Shown piece after piece: positions 44,501 to 52,091 of a stretch of DNA of 64,000 nucleotides. Each line of letters starts with the position of its first letter. The stretch's first letter is position 1. A model generated the notes under the pieces. It searched no databases, was not told the DNA's origin, and was given only the letters and a program-made list of their open reading frames with translations. The DNA is taken from assembly GCA_020636045.1 (NCBI GenBank), contig JACJYP010000003.1, forward strand, positions 434,001 to 498,000, in the 5' to 3' direction. The stretch comes from Lewinellaceae bacterium (lineage in GTDB: Bacteria; Bacteroidota; Bacteroidia; Chitinophagales; Saprospiraceae). A program made the position numbers and the translations under genes.

Positions 44501-44864
44501 TGTTGTTCTCGCCGGTACCGACCCACACGACATTCGGGTTCGTCGGGTCGAGGGTGACGCAGCCGATGGAATAGGAACCCTGCCCGTCGAACAGCGGGGT
44601 GTAGGTCGTGCCGGCATTTACCGTTTTCCAGACGCCGCCGGCAGCGGTAGCAACGTAGTATTCCGCGGGATTGCGGGGGTTGACGGCAAAATCGCTGATG
44701 CGCCCCGAAGTCACGGCCGGGCCGATGCTGCGAAAGGCGAGACCGTTGTAGGTGGACGATTGTTGCCAGAGCGGTTTTTCCGGCTTTTTTTCTTCTTTTT
44801 TCTGTGAATAGGCGTTGATCTGGAGCAGAAACAGGCAGGATAACAGAGTAGCAATAATACGCAT
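41574..44864 (-). CDS. secreted BNR/sortilin-like (VPS10-type) beta-propeller protein
   Basis: A 1096-residue protein starting at 44864 with signal peptide M-R-I-I-A-T-L-L-S-C-L-F-L-L (cleavage near residue 20). Residues ~35-760 contain at least seven Asp-box/BNR motifs of type S/T-x-D-G-G-x-x-W: SENGGKSW, TTDGGDTW, TTDGGNTW, STNRGASW, TRDGGGHW, TTDGGKTW, SPDGGQNW. They make one or two beta-propellers like those of sortilin/VPS10 and xyloglucanase GH74. The C-terminal ~300 residues are a beta-sandwich plus a helical region. Annotation as a glycosyl hydrolase is common for this family but no catalytic residue can be confirmed. There is no T9SS sorting domain. Confidence 0.85.
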   Translation of the reverse strand: MRIIATLLSCLFLLQINAYSQKKEEKKPEKPLWQQSSTYNGLAFRSIGPAVTSGRISDFAVNPRNPAEYYVATAAGGVWKTVNAGTTYTPLFDGQGSYSIGCVTLDPTNPNVVWVGTGENNNQRSASYGDGVYKSENGGKSWKNMGLKTSEHIANIVVDPRNPNIVYVAAYGPLWSDGGERGVYKTTDGGDTWTCIKSVSAYTGCNNLVMDPRNPDVLYAAFHQRQRKVFTYIGGGPESAVYKTTDGGNTWNKMEGLGSGDIGRIGIDVSPVNPDYVYAVVEAPDSKGGIYRSTNRGASWEKMSGTFTSGNYYQEMTCDPKNADRIFITDTYYKVSDDGGKTVRNLGEINKHIDNHCIWIDPANTDHLLVGCDGGVYETWDFAQSWDFKANLPVTQFYKVSTDNTLPFYHVHGGTQDNLSLGGPSRNTSINGIPNSDWYVTSIGDGFETQVDPANPDIVYAQSQYGGLVRFDRKNGEYLPIKPVEGENEPALRWNWDAPLYISRFSPTRLYFGANIVFRTDDRGNSWRAISPDLSRGIDRNKLEVMGKVWSVDAVAKNGSTDIYGQTTSIAESPVDENTLWAGTDDGLLWVTRDGGGHWDKMDNLPGVPERSYVHQVIASQFDKNTAYVCFNHHRYGDFKPYLLKTTDGGKTWTSLGATLPERGSVYSIAEDHVDRNLLFCGTEFGVFFSPDGGQNWIQLKSGLPTVAVRDIEIQRRENDLVLGTFGRGFYILDDYSPLRQAGKETFEQAARVFPVKDAWAFIPSLPIGLRDKGHLGSSYYLADNPPVGAVFTYWLKEDIKTIKDKRIENEKALFEKHESVYYPDKEALRAEDEQPDPYLLFTVTDARGEVVRHLKTAAKKGLKRIVWDFRYNTPAPVVGRRSPAPDQLFGDAEKGHFALPGRYSVRLSKYEDGVLTEIAGPVEFTTRSLNNASIPLSKADEQAYRDFCNKVSRLRIAVSAANGIRASLNGKLDNINAALLDMPAAPEALLKNAYDLSKRLNDLDILFSGDRSLANRQFETPPSLNGRVGQIEDGMWNSTSAPTETFRASYAVASKQLGEAIESLKAISKEIDEVERQLEIKGAPATPGRWPVWNE

Positions 44865-45073
44865 GGTCAGGATATTTGATTGGCCGGATAAAACTGGTGT
44901 GCCCGGAATTGTCGGCGACAAAATACAGCGGACACGCTGCAGCGGTTGAATAATCGCTGCAGCGCACAAAGAAAATACAGCTTTCCCTTTATCGGACCTG
45001 AAACCGATACACTTTTGCATGGCCGGGGCAAATAACCTGTTCGGACCGGGAGATCATTGTCGTTTCCCCAAAT

Positions 45074-45097
45074 AAAAAAAGCCGCCCGGAGGCGGCT
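45074..45097 (-). terminator. intrinsic terminator of the isc operon
   Basis: Reading on the minus strand: AGCCGCC-TCCG-GGCGGCT followed by TTTTTTT. It starts 26 bp after the iscA stop. Confidence 0.85.
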
Positions 45098-45122
45098 CGT
45101 CAGTCGAAATGCGGTTGCTGAT

Positions 45123-45449
45123 TTACACGGCAAAACTCTCGCCGCAACCGCAGGTGCGGGTAGCGTTCGGGTTGTTGAAGGAAAACCCCTTGCCGTTCAA
45201 ACCGCCCGAAAACTCGAGGGTGGTGTTAAAAAGATAGAGAAAACTCTTCAGGTCGGTCACGACTTTTACGCCGTTGTCTTCGAATACCTGATCGTTGGGT
45301 TTCGATTCGTTGTCGAAGTCCATTTTATACGACAAGCCCGAGCAACCGCCGCTCACGACGCTGACACGGATAAAGAAGTCGTCCTTGATGTGGTTGGACG
45401 AGCGGATCTCTTCAATTTTTTGCTTGGCGCTTTCTGCTACGTGGATCAT
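45123..45449 (-). CDS. iscA: A-type iron-sulfur carrier IscA/HesB
   Basis: A 108-residue A-type carrier. The three conserved cysteines are in S-G-G-C-S-G (about residue 36) and C-G-C-G (about residues 101-104). It receives and delivers Fe-S clusters in the cytoplasm. It follows iscU by 12 bp and is the last gene before the terminator at 45074-45097. Confidence 0.93.
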   Translation of the reverse strand: MIHVAESAKQKIEEIRSSNHIKDDFFIRVSVVSGGCSGLSYKMDFDNESKPNDQVFEDNGVKVVTDLKSFLYLFNTTLEFSGGLNGKGFSFNNPNATRTCGCGESFAV

Positions 45450-45461
45450 AGTTGGGTGTAG

Positions 45462-45881
45462 TTATGCAGAAGCCTCGGCGCTGGCCTGCGGTTCTGCAAT
45501 GCCGTTTTTGTCGCGATAATCCTTGATCGCTGCCTTGATGGCGTCTTCCGCCAGCACGGAGCAGTGTATCTTCACCGGCGGGAGCGCCAGTTCTTCCACG
45601 ATGTCCATGTTGTCGATCTTCATGGCATCGTCCAGGCTTTTTCCCTTGAGCCATTCGGTCGCCAGAGAAGAAGAAGCAATGGCCGAGCCGCAGCCGAAGG
45701 TTTTGAATTTGGCATCGCGGATCATTCCGCTTTCCTCATCTACTTCGATCTGCAGGCGCATGACGTCGCCACATTCCGGTGCGCCGACCAGACCGGTACC
45801 GACATTTTTTGCTTCTTTGTTCAGCACGCCCACGTTGCGGGGGTTCTTGAAATGATCGAGCACTTTTTCACTGTATGCCAT
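45462..45881 (-). CDS. iscU: Fe-S cluster scaffold IscU
   Basis: A 139-residue scaffold protein, starting at 45881 (M-A-Y-S-E-K-V-L-D-H-F). Three ligand cysteines: G-A-P-E-C-G-D (about 37), F-G-C-G-S-A-I-A-S-S-S (about 63) and H-C-S (about 106). The HscA-binding LPPVK is present just before the last Cys. No hscA, hscB or fdx is in the operon. The C-terminal tail is Ala/Glu/Ser-rich and slightly longer than usual. Confidence 0.95.
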   Translation of the reverse strand: MAYSEKVLDHFKNPRNVGVLNKEAKNVGTGLVGAPECGDVMRLQIEVDEESGMIRDAKFKTFGCGSAIASSSLATEWLKGKSLDDAMKIDNMDIVEELALPPVKIHCSVLAEDAIKAAIKDYRDKNGIAEPQASAEASA

Positions 45882-46123
45882 ATGACAATTTGAATTGACT
45901 TGGTGGTTGATTCGTTGATTCGGAGCGGACAATGTATGTCCTGAATTTACCGTGTAAAAAGGGAAAACACCCTGTATTTTAAACGGCCGTTGTTATCAAT
46001 TGTTCGGGGGTTGTTTTTTCTTTGTAAATGAATAATACACGCCCTTTACAAAGTAAAAGATCCGGTAGATCAATTGTGTGAACGGGTCCGGCGGACTTTG
46101 TATCGGGCTCATATTCAACAGTT

Positions 46124-47344
46124 TTAATGTGCGCTCCACTCGATCTTCGTCAGGTCTACGCCGTCTTTGTACATCTCCCAGATGGGGCTGAGTTCGCGCA
46201 TGTGGTTCACGCCTTCCGACACGGACCTGATGGCGAAATCGACATCTTCCTCCGTGGTAAAGCGGCCCAGCGAAAAGCGGATGGACGAGTGCGCGAGGTC
46301 GTCGCCCAGGCCCATGGCCACCAGCACGTAGGAAGGTTCGAGCGAAGCCGAGGTGCAGGCCGAGCCCGACGAAACGGCGATGTGCTGGTTGAAGGTCATC
46401 ATCAGGCCTTCGCCTTCCACGTGTTTGAATGAAATATTGGTTACGTGCGGCATGCGGCTGTTCACATTGCCGTTGATCTTGGTTTCTTCCAGTTGTACCA
46501 GGGCGTTTTCCAGTTTGTCGCGCAGGCGGCTGACGCGTTCGGCATCCTGAAACATCTCGTTTTTCGCGATCTCGGCGGCTTTGCCGAAACCCACGATGCC
46601 CGGCACGTTGAGCGTACCCGAGCGCATGCCGCGTTCGTGGCCGCCGCCGTCGATCTGCGCCGTGACTTTCACGCGCGGATTTTTGCGGCTTACATAAAGG
46701 CCGCCCACGCCTTTGGGACCGTACATCTTATGCGCAGAGAACGACATGAGGTGCACACCCGTTTCGCGGGGCAGGGTAGGGATCTTTCCGACGGCTTGCG
46801 TGGCGTCGCTGTGGAACAAAACACCGTGCTTTTCGCAGATCTGCGCGATCTCCTTCATGGGCTGGATCACGCCCGTTTCGTTGTTGGCCCACATGAGCGA
46901 CACCAGAATGGTGGTCGGTTTGATGGCGGCTTCCAGATCGGCGAGATCGACGAGCCCGTCTTCCTTCACCTTCAGGTAAGTGATCTCGGCGCCTGCTTTT
47001 TCGAGGTGTTTGCAGGTGTCGAGTATGGCTTTATGTTCCGTTTCGGCGGTAATGATATGATTGCCTTTGCGGGCATACATCTCGAACACACCTTTCAATG
47101 CCAGGTTATTACTTTCCGTGGCGCCGGATGTAAAGATGATCTCTTTGTCTTCGGCTCCCAGCAACGCCGCGATCTGCTCGCGTGCATAGTCCACGGCGTC
47201 TTCTGCTTCCCAGCCAAACTGGTGGCTCCTGCTCGCCGCATTGCCGTGCTTTTCATAAAAATAAGGTACCATCGCCTCCACGACACGGGGGTCGCAAGGG
47301 GTGGTGGCATTGTTGTCCAGATAGATCAGTCGCTGCAGGCTCAT
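46124..47344 (-). CDS. iscS: cysteine desulfurase IscS
   Basis: A 406-residue PLP enzyme that takes sulfur from cysteine for Fe-S clusters, tRNA thiolation and other uses. PLP lysine in S-F-S-A-H-K-M-Y-G-P-K-G. Catalytic Cys in S-S-G-S-A-C-T-S-A-S-L-E-P-S-Y, the long-loop group I (IscS) form. The C-terminus, D-L-T-K-I-E-W-S-A-H, matches IscS proteins. It is the first gene of iscSUA; 242 bp separate it from iscU, a gap in which I see no gene. Confidence 0.95.
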   Translation of the reverse strand: MSLQRLIYLDNNATTPCDPRVVEAMVPYFYEKHGNAASRSHQFGWEAEDAVDYAREQIAALLGAEDKEIIFTSGATESNNLALKGVFEMYARKGNHIITAETEHKAILDTCKHLEKAGAEITYLKVKEDGLVDLADLEAAIKPTTILVSLMWANNETGVIQPMKEIAQICEKHGVLFHSDATQAVGKIPTLPRETGVHLMSFSAHKMYGPKGVGGLYVSRKNPRVKVTAQIDGGGHERGMRSGTLNVPGIVGFGKAAEIAKNEMFQDAERVSRLRDKLENALVQLEETKINGNVNSRMPHVTNISFKHVEGEGLMMTFNQHIAVSSGSACTSASLEPSYVLVAMGLGDDLAHSSIRFSLGRFTTEEDVDFAIRSVSEGVNHMRELSPIWEMYKDGVDLTKIEWSAH

Positions 47345-47370
47345 ACTGTTTATTTAGATTGAATCAAACG

Positions 47371-47378
47371 CAAAGATA
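47371..47378 (-). promoter_or_regulatory. -7 box of the isc promoter
   Basis: TATCTTTG on the minus strand, a perfect match to the -7 consensus, giving a leader of about 23 nt before the iscS ATG. It is divergent from the box at 47460. No IscR-type site was recognised. Confidence 0.5.
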
Positions 47379-47459
47379 AACAGGTTCCGCTGAAAAATGT
47401 TCGTCTTCGGCAAACGAAATATGAAACGCGAAACAGGGTGCGGCAGCCTGCGAATCCCT

Positions 47460-47467
47460 TATTTTTG
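47460..47467 (+). promoter_or_regulatory. -7 box of the methylmalonyl-CoA mutase gene
   Basis: Perfect TATTTTTG; predicted start near 47471, 13 nt before the ATG at 47484. This favours 47484 over the longer frame opening at 47397. Confidence 0.5.
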
Positions 47468-47483
47468 CCGCAAACGGATTGAT

Positions 47484-48674
47484 ATGGACACAAATACGCC
47501 CGACGGCGGTCTTTTTGCGGAATTTCCGCCGGTGAGCAAGGCCGCGTGGCTGGAGCAGGTGGCAAAAAGTCTGAAGGACAAAACGATGGAGTCGCTCGAA
47601 TGGCGCCTGCCGGACGGCACGGTGCTGTCGCCGTTTGTCCACGCCGACGATTTTGCGCAGCCGCCCCTGCCCCTCACAAACGATCCGCTGCACTGGGAGA
47701 TTTGCGAGGCGGTCGACGCCGGCGATTCGGCCGCCAATGCAGATGCCTTGTCGGCCCTTCAGGGCGGAGCGGAAGGGCTGCGTTTTTACTTTTCCGAAAC
47801 ACCGTCTGCCGAAACACTCGGGGCTTTGCTTGAAGGAATATACCTCGATTTCATAGGCCTGCATTTTTCCGGGCCGGGGGTGGCGGCCAACCCCGGCACC
47901 TTGCTGGCTGCATTGGAACGGCTCGCCGGCACAAAAAAACTCGACACCGCCAAACTGCGCGGTTCGCTGGGCTACGACCCCGCCGCCGTTGTCGGCATCG
48001 TCGACTGGCGTTATGCCGCCGACCTGCTTCCATACGTGTCCGGAACATTTCCGGGCTTCAAAATGCTGACACTTCAGGAAGAGCACTCCACACCACACAA
48101 AGCGGGCGCCAAAGGTGCAGGCGAAGCAACGGATGCGCTGCCCTGGGCAGGGCTGGCCGATTTGCTGCGCCGTGGGAATACGTACCTGGAGAGACTGAAC
48201 GAACGCGGTGCGGCGCTCGCCGACATCGCCGCCGCCATGCAGTTTTCCCTGGGGATCGGTCAGCACTACTTTGTCGAGATTGCCCGGATACGCGCTTTCC
48301 GTTTGCTTTGGCCGCAGGTGCTGCGCGCCTGGGGGCTCGCCCCGACCTATCCGGTGGTGGATGCGCAGTTCCGACCGGAAGTATATAGCGATGATCTGTA
48401 CACCAACATGATCAGGGCCACGACGATGGCCATGTCGGCCGTGCAGGGAGGCGTCGACCGGCTGACCGTATTGCCTTACGATGCCGGCCGGGAAGACAAG
48501 GCGGAGTATCCGCAGGCATTCGGCAGGCGTATCGCCCGCAACGTGCAGCAACTGCTGAAACTGGAAAGCGGGTTCGATCAGGTGCCGGACCCGGCGGCAG
48601 GCAGTTATTATATTGAAAATCTCACGCGGCTGTTCGCCGAAAAAGCCTGGGCGCAATTTCAGCAAACAGCCTGA
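47484..48674 (+). CDS. mutA: methylmalonyl-CoA mutase small-subunit-like protein, barrel only
   Basis: A 396-residue protein related to the small (beta) subunit of methylmalonyl-CoA mutase, which supports the catalytic MutB that isomerises (R)-methylmalonyl-CoA to succinyl-CoA. Landmarks are the N-terminal F-P-P-V-S-K-A-A-W-L, the central D-L-Y-T-N-M-I-R-A-T-T-M-A-M-S-A-V-Q-G-G and the late D-P-A-A-G-S-Y-Y-I-E. It stops at the end of the TIM barrel (A-E-K-A-W-x-x-F) and lacks the C-terminal cobalamin-binding-like domain of classical MutA (about 600 residues). mutB is not adjacent; a YdeI-like gene follows after 14 bp. Small subunits do not bind B12 themselves, so a barrel-only version may still work. 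Confidence 0.82.
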   Translation: MDTNTPDGGLFAEFPPVSKAAWLEQVAKSLKDKTMESLEWRLPDGTVLSPFVHADDFAQPPLPLTNDPLHWEICEAVDAGDSAANADALSALQGGAEGLRFYFSETPSAETLGALLEGIYLDFIGLHFSGPGVAANPGTLLAALERLAGTKKLDTAKLRGSLGYDPAAVVGIVDWRYAADLLPYVSGTFPGFKMLTLQEEHSTPHKAGAKGAGEATDALPWAGLADLLRRGNTYLERLNERGAALADIAAAMQFSLGIGQHYFVEIARIRAFRLLWPQVLRAWGLAPTYPVVDAQFRPEVYSDDLYTNMIRATTMAMSAVQGGVDRLTVLPYDAGREDKAEYPQAFGRRIARNVQQLLKLESGFDQVPDPAAGSYYIENLTRLFAEKAWAQFQQTA

Positions 48675-48688
48675 AAAAGGTCTCCGAT

Positions 48689-49168
48689 ATGAACGAACCG
48701 CTTGAATTCGAAGCCCCGCTCAAGGCCCACAAGGGCATGGATGCGCATTTTATCGAGTTCCCCTTCGATGTGGAAAAACTCTACGGCACCCGCGGACAGG
48801 TCAAGGTGAAAGCGACCTTCGACGGTGTGCCGTACCGCGGCAGTCTGGCAAAAATGGGCCATCATTGCCACTTTTTACTGGTGCGTAAAGATGTGCGCAG
48901 CCAGATCGGGAAAAGCGCTGGAGAAACGGTGCGTGTTACCATCGAGCGCGATACGGAAGAAAGGGTGGTGGAGATACCGGACGATCTTTTAGCGGCTTTT
49001 GCCGCCCATCCCGCTGCGCAGGCATTTTTCGATACCCTCTCCTTTACCAACCGAAAAGAGTACGCCGTCTGGATCACCAGCGCGAAAAGACCCGAAACAC
49101 GGACAGACCGGCTTCAAAAAACCATACAAAAACTGCTGGAGGGCAGAAAGAACCCTTCCGACAAGTGA
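48689..49168 (+). CDS. DUF1905/YdeI-OmdA family protein
   Basis: A 159-residue cytoplasmic protein. Residues ~10-95 match DUF1905 (F-P-F-D-V-E-K-L-Y-G-T-R-G-Q-V-K-V-K-A-T, P-Y-R-G-S-L) and the C-terminal part matches the bacteriocin-resistance YdeI/OmdA domain (F-F-D-T-L-S-F-T-N-R-K-E-Y-A-V-W-I-T-S-A-K-R-P-E-T-R). Role not established. It lies 14 bp after the mutase gene and 34 bp before the FAH-family gene, so it belongs to a short operon. Confidence 0.85.
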   Translation: MNEPLEFEAPLKAHKGMDAHFIEFPFDVEKLYGTRGQVKVKATFDGVPYRGSLAKMGHHCHFLLVRKDVRSQIGKSAGETVRVTIERDTEERVVEIPDDLLAAFAAHPAAQAFFDTLSFTNRKEYAVWITSAKRPETRTDRLQKTIQKLLEGRKNPSDK

Positions 49169-49202
49169 TTCGTCACCATGTAAAACAACCGTTACCCGGA
49201 AC

Positions 49203-49814
49203 ATGAAAATATTCTGCATCGGCCGCAACTACGTCGACCACGCCAAAGAACTCAACAATCCTGTGCCTTCGGAGCCGCTGGTCTTCATGAAGCCGCCGAC
49301 GGCCCTGCTGGTCAACAACAAACACTTTTATTACCCCGATTTTACAAAAGACCTGCATTATGAAGGGGAGATCGTGCTTCGCGTATGCAAGAACGGCCGT
49401 TCGGTGGAACCCGAATTCGCCTCGGGTTACTACGACGCGGTGGCATTCGGCATCGACTTCACCGCCCGTGACCTTCAGGATAAACTGAAATCGAAAGGCC
49501 AGCCCTGGGAGATCGCCAAGGGCTTCGACCGCTCGGCGCCGGTCAGCCGGTTCATTCCCTTATCCGAGTTGCCGAACGTCAAGGATATCCATTTTCAGTT
49601 GAAACGCAACGGCGAGGTCGTGCAGGACGGCCATACCAGCGACCTGATCTTTTCATTCGATACCCTGATCTGCCATATTTCGAAGTATTTCACCCTGCAC
49701 AAAGGCGACTTTATCTTTACCGGCACCCCCGCAGGCGTAGGGCCCGTGCAGATCGGCGATCTGCTGGAAGGATACATTGAAGGACGCGAGATGCTGAAAT
49801 GCGCGATCAAATAA
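49203..49814 (+). CDS. fumarylacetoacetate hydrolase (FAH) family protein
   Basis: A 203-residue single-domain FAH enzyme of the YcgM/FAHD1 size class. Metal ligands: two Glu in H-Y-E-G-E-I-V-L-R-V and an Asp in F-G-I-D-F-T-A-R-D. The catalytic region ends with F-T-G-T-P-A-G-V-G-P. Likely an acylpyruvase or oxaloacetate decarboxylase cleaving a beta-diketo acid, with Mg2+ or Mn2+. The start at 49203 gives M-K-I-F-C-I-G-R-N-Y, the usual N-terminus; the frame opening at 48999 overlaps the upstream gene. Confidence 0.92.
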   Translation: MKIFCIGRNYVDHAKELNNPVPSEPLVFMKPPTALLVNNKHFYYPDFTKDLHYEGEIVLRVCKNGRSVEPEFASGYYDAVAFGIDFTARDLQDKLKSKGQPWEIAKGFDRSAPVSRFIPLSELPNVKDIHFQLKRNGEVVQDGHTSDLIFSFDTLICHISKYFTLHKGDFIFTGTPAGVGPVQIGDLLEGYIEGREMLKCAIK

Positions 49815-49925
49815 AGCGCTGTGCCCGAGGGAAGCGTTTTTTTACAGAATTTGGAAATATAAGCGTTATTTCACGCTTCAAACAGCCGGCGGAGTGCCTG
49901 CCGGCGATACAGCGATTCCACCGCC

Positions 49926-50561
49926 ATGTCCATTCGAATCGGGATTTACGACTTTTTCGCCTTCACAGTGCCGGGCGGGCTCATGTTGCTCATTCTGCTT
50001 GGCGTCTACGGCACTTTCGGCGGCGATCCGGCTTTGTTTTTATTGTTTTACGACCTGGGCACGTTTTACATCCTGTTGCTCATCCTGCTGAGTTACCTCA
50101 CGGGTTTTGTCGCCAATCCTTTTCTGACAAAATGGGGGGGGCTGTTCGAGCAAAAGAACATGGAACAGGTCGTGCTGGATCGCATCAAAAGCAGGAATCC
50201 CGCTTTGGACGTGCGGATCGAGGCGAAGGACTGGGGCATCTGGTTCGCTACCATACGCCGCGAAAACCTCGATCTGGCAATCGAGATCGACCGGAATATG
50301 GCTGTCACGAAAATGCTGCGCGGGCTCAGCGCCTTTTTGTTTCTCGCGGGCATCCTGCTGATCGCCAACATCACGACAGGCCGCTTTTCCGCCTGGTGGC
50401 TGCCGGCCTCACTGGGGCTTTTTATCTGTTCTTATGCGGCGGTTTATGAAAGCGTGCAGTCCAAAAAACGTTTTTTCTATTACATCTTCGAGACGGCTGT
50501 TTCGAAACAACCGCCATTCTCCAGTACCGGAGGCGGCGGGAAACACGCCGATCGCAAATGA
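49926..50561 (+). CDS. integral membrane protein of unknown function (paralogue of 6590-7270)
   Basis: A 211-residue protein with two N-terminal membrane segments (about 10-35 and 45-70), a soluble middle (about 75-130) and a second hydrophobic pair (about 135-175), the same order as the protein at 6590. Shared N-terminal pattern: D-F-F-A-F/Y, Pro-Gly, then a second helix ending G-F-V/A. The middle regions differ, so they are distant paralogues. Its stop overlaps the next gene's ATG by 4 nt. Unrecognised family. Confidence 0.75.
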   Translation: MSIRIGIYDFFAFTVPGGLMLLILLGVYGTFGGDPALFLLFYDLGTFYILLLILLSYLTGFVANPFLTKWGGLFEQKNMEQVVLDRIKSRNPALDVRIEAKDWGIWFATIRRENLDLAIEIDRNMAVTKMLRGLSAFLFLAGILLIANITTGRFSAWWLPASLGLFICSYAAVYESVQSKKRFFYYIFETAVSKQPPFSSTGGGGKHADRK

Positions 50562-51886
50562 ACGAACCATACAAGATGTCTTCCCACATGTATATTCGAT
50601 ACTCCCTGACACTTTACCTGTTTTGTGCGACTGTTGTATCACTGTGCGCCCAGGTCATTCCCACGCCTGCCCCTGCCCAGAAGGAAGCGATCCTGATCAT
50701 GGGGGCGACGGCACATATCGGCGACGGGCGTGTGATCGACAACAGCGCGCTGGCCTTTGAAAACGGAAAACTGACCCTGGTCGCCGATGCCACGACCATC
50801 CGCATCGACCGCTCGAAATACGGCCGCATCTACGACGCTTCCGGCAAACACGTGTACCCGGGCCTGATCGCGCCGGACACGCGATTGGGGCTGGTGGAGA
50901 TCGAAGCGGCCAAACCCACGCTCGATTTTTCCGAACCGGGCGCCTACAACCCCAATGCCCGCAGCATCGTAGCCTACAACACCGACTCACACGTGATCCC
51001 CACGGTGCGCAGCAACGGCATACTGATGGCGCAGATCTGCCCGATCGGCGGTATCATGTCGGGAACTTCTTCGGTCGTGCAACTCGATGCCTGGAACTGG
51101 GAAGACGCATCGTACAAGATTGACGAAGGCATACACCTGAACTGGCCGGCAGAGCGCAGGGGCGGCCAAAGACGTGGTATGGGAGGCCGGGAAGAGGAAG
51201 ACCCGTATGAAAAGAATGTGCAGGAACTGCACCGGTATTTTGAAGAAGCCCGCGCATACGCGCAACAAGCCGCGCCCGAGGTGCAGAATCCCCGCTTCGA
51301 ATCGATGCGCGGGCTCTTCGACAAGCGCCAGACCCTTTACATACATACCGACCGCGCTTCCGGAATACAGGAATCGGTGCTGTTTGCAGAGAAGTTCGGT
51401 TTGCGGGCCGTTCTCGTCGGCGCGCGCGACGTGTGGCTGACCGCCGATTTTCTGAAATCGCACAATGTGCCGGTGATCCTCGGCCGCACCAACCGCCTGC
51501 CCGGCCGGGAAGACGAAGACATCGACCAGGCGTTTAAAACGCCGGCGCTCCTGCATTCGAAAGGTGTAACATTTGCCTTCAGCGACGTAGGCGCCTGGCA
51601 ACAGCGCAACCTGGCATTCGAAGCCGGTCAGGCCGTAGCCTATGGCTTGCCGAAAGAGGCCGCCGTACAGGCACTGACCCTCGATGCAGCCCGGATACTG
51701 GGCATCGACACGCGTTGCGGCTCGCTGGAAACGGGAAAAGACGCGACCCTGTTTATCAGCGAAGGCGACGTGCTCGACATGCGCAGTTGTCAGGTAACGG
51801 CGGCGTTCATTCAGGGGCGCGAGATCAATCTCGACAACAAGCACAAACAGTTGCGCAAAAGATTCGAGGAAAAATACCGGCAGTAG
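50558..51886 (+). CDS. secreted amidohydrolase-like protein lacking the HxH metal motif
   Basis: A 442-residue protein with an N-terminal signal peptide (hydrophobic run about residues 12-30, cleavage after C-A-Q). The fold signals are those of imidazolonepropionase-like amidohydrolases: an N-terminal composite beta-sandwich, then H-V-Y-P-G-L-I-A-P-D-T-R-L-G. In active enzymes this last segment reads P-G-L-I-D-x-H-x-H; both His are absent here. The C-terminal G-S-L-E-T-G-K-D-A-T-L-F-I is normal. Either the protein is a non-catalytic relative or it uses another metal site. It starts at the ATG overlapping the previous stop (ATGA), so it is coupled to the membrane protein upstream. Confidence 0.82.
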   Translation: MNEPYKMSSHMYIRYSLTLYLFCATVVSLCAQVIPTPAPAQKEAILIMGATAHIGDGRVIDNSALAFENGKLTLVADATTIRIDRSKYGRIYDASGKHVYPGLIAPDTRLGLVEIEAAKPTLDFSEPGAYNPNARSIVAYNTDSHVIPTVRSNGILMAQICPIGGIMSGTSSVVQLDAWNWEDASYKIDEGIHLNWPAERRGGQRRGMGGREEEDPYEKNVQELHRYFEEARAYAQQAAPEVQNPRFESMRGLFDKRQTLYIHTDRASGIQESVLFAEKFGLRAVLVGARDVWLTADFLKSHNVPVILGRTNRLPGREDEDIDQAFKTPALLHSKGVTFAFSDVGAWQQRNLAFEAGQAVAYGLPKEAAVQALTLDAARILGIDTRCGSLETGKDATLFISEGDVLDMRSCQVTAAFIQGREINLDNKHKQLRKRFEEKYRQ

Positions 51887-52091
51887 GCTTTGTCGTTACC
51901 GGACAGAAAAATGTCTTTTCTCCGTTAAAAAGCGTTAATCCCCAACTTTTCGTCCAAAAACCCGTTTATTTTGCCCGTTGCGAACAACCTTTCGCGTGCA
52001 TTTTTGACCATATAAGCGAAGACACTTCGCTTGTGAACAGTTCGGCACACCGGACGCCTGATACCCGCAGCAGTTTTTTAATAGCGAGATT

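Noticed and set aside
45882..46123. Possible small gene or RNA between iscU and iscS
   Set aside because: No ORF with a start and no strong structure; treated as plain spacer.
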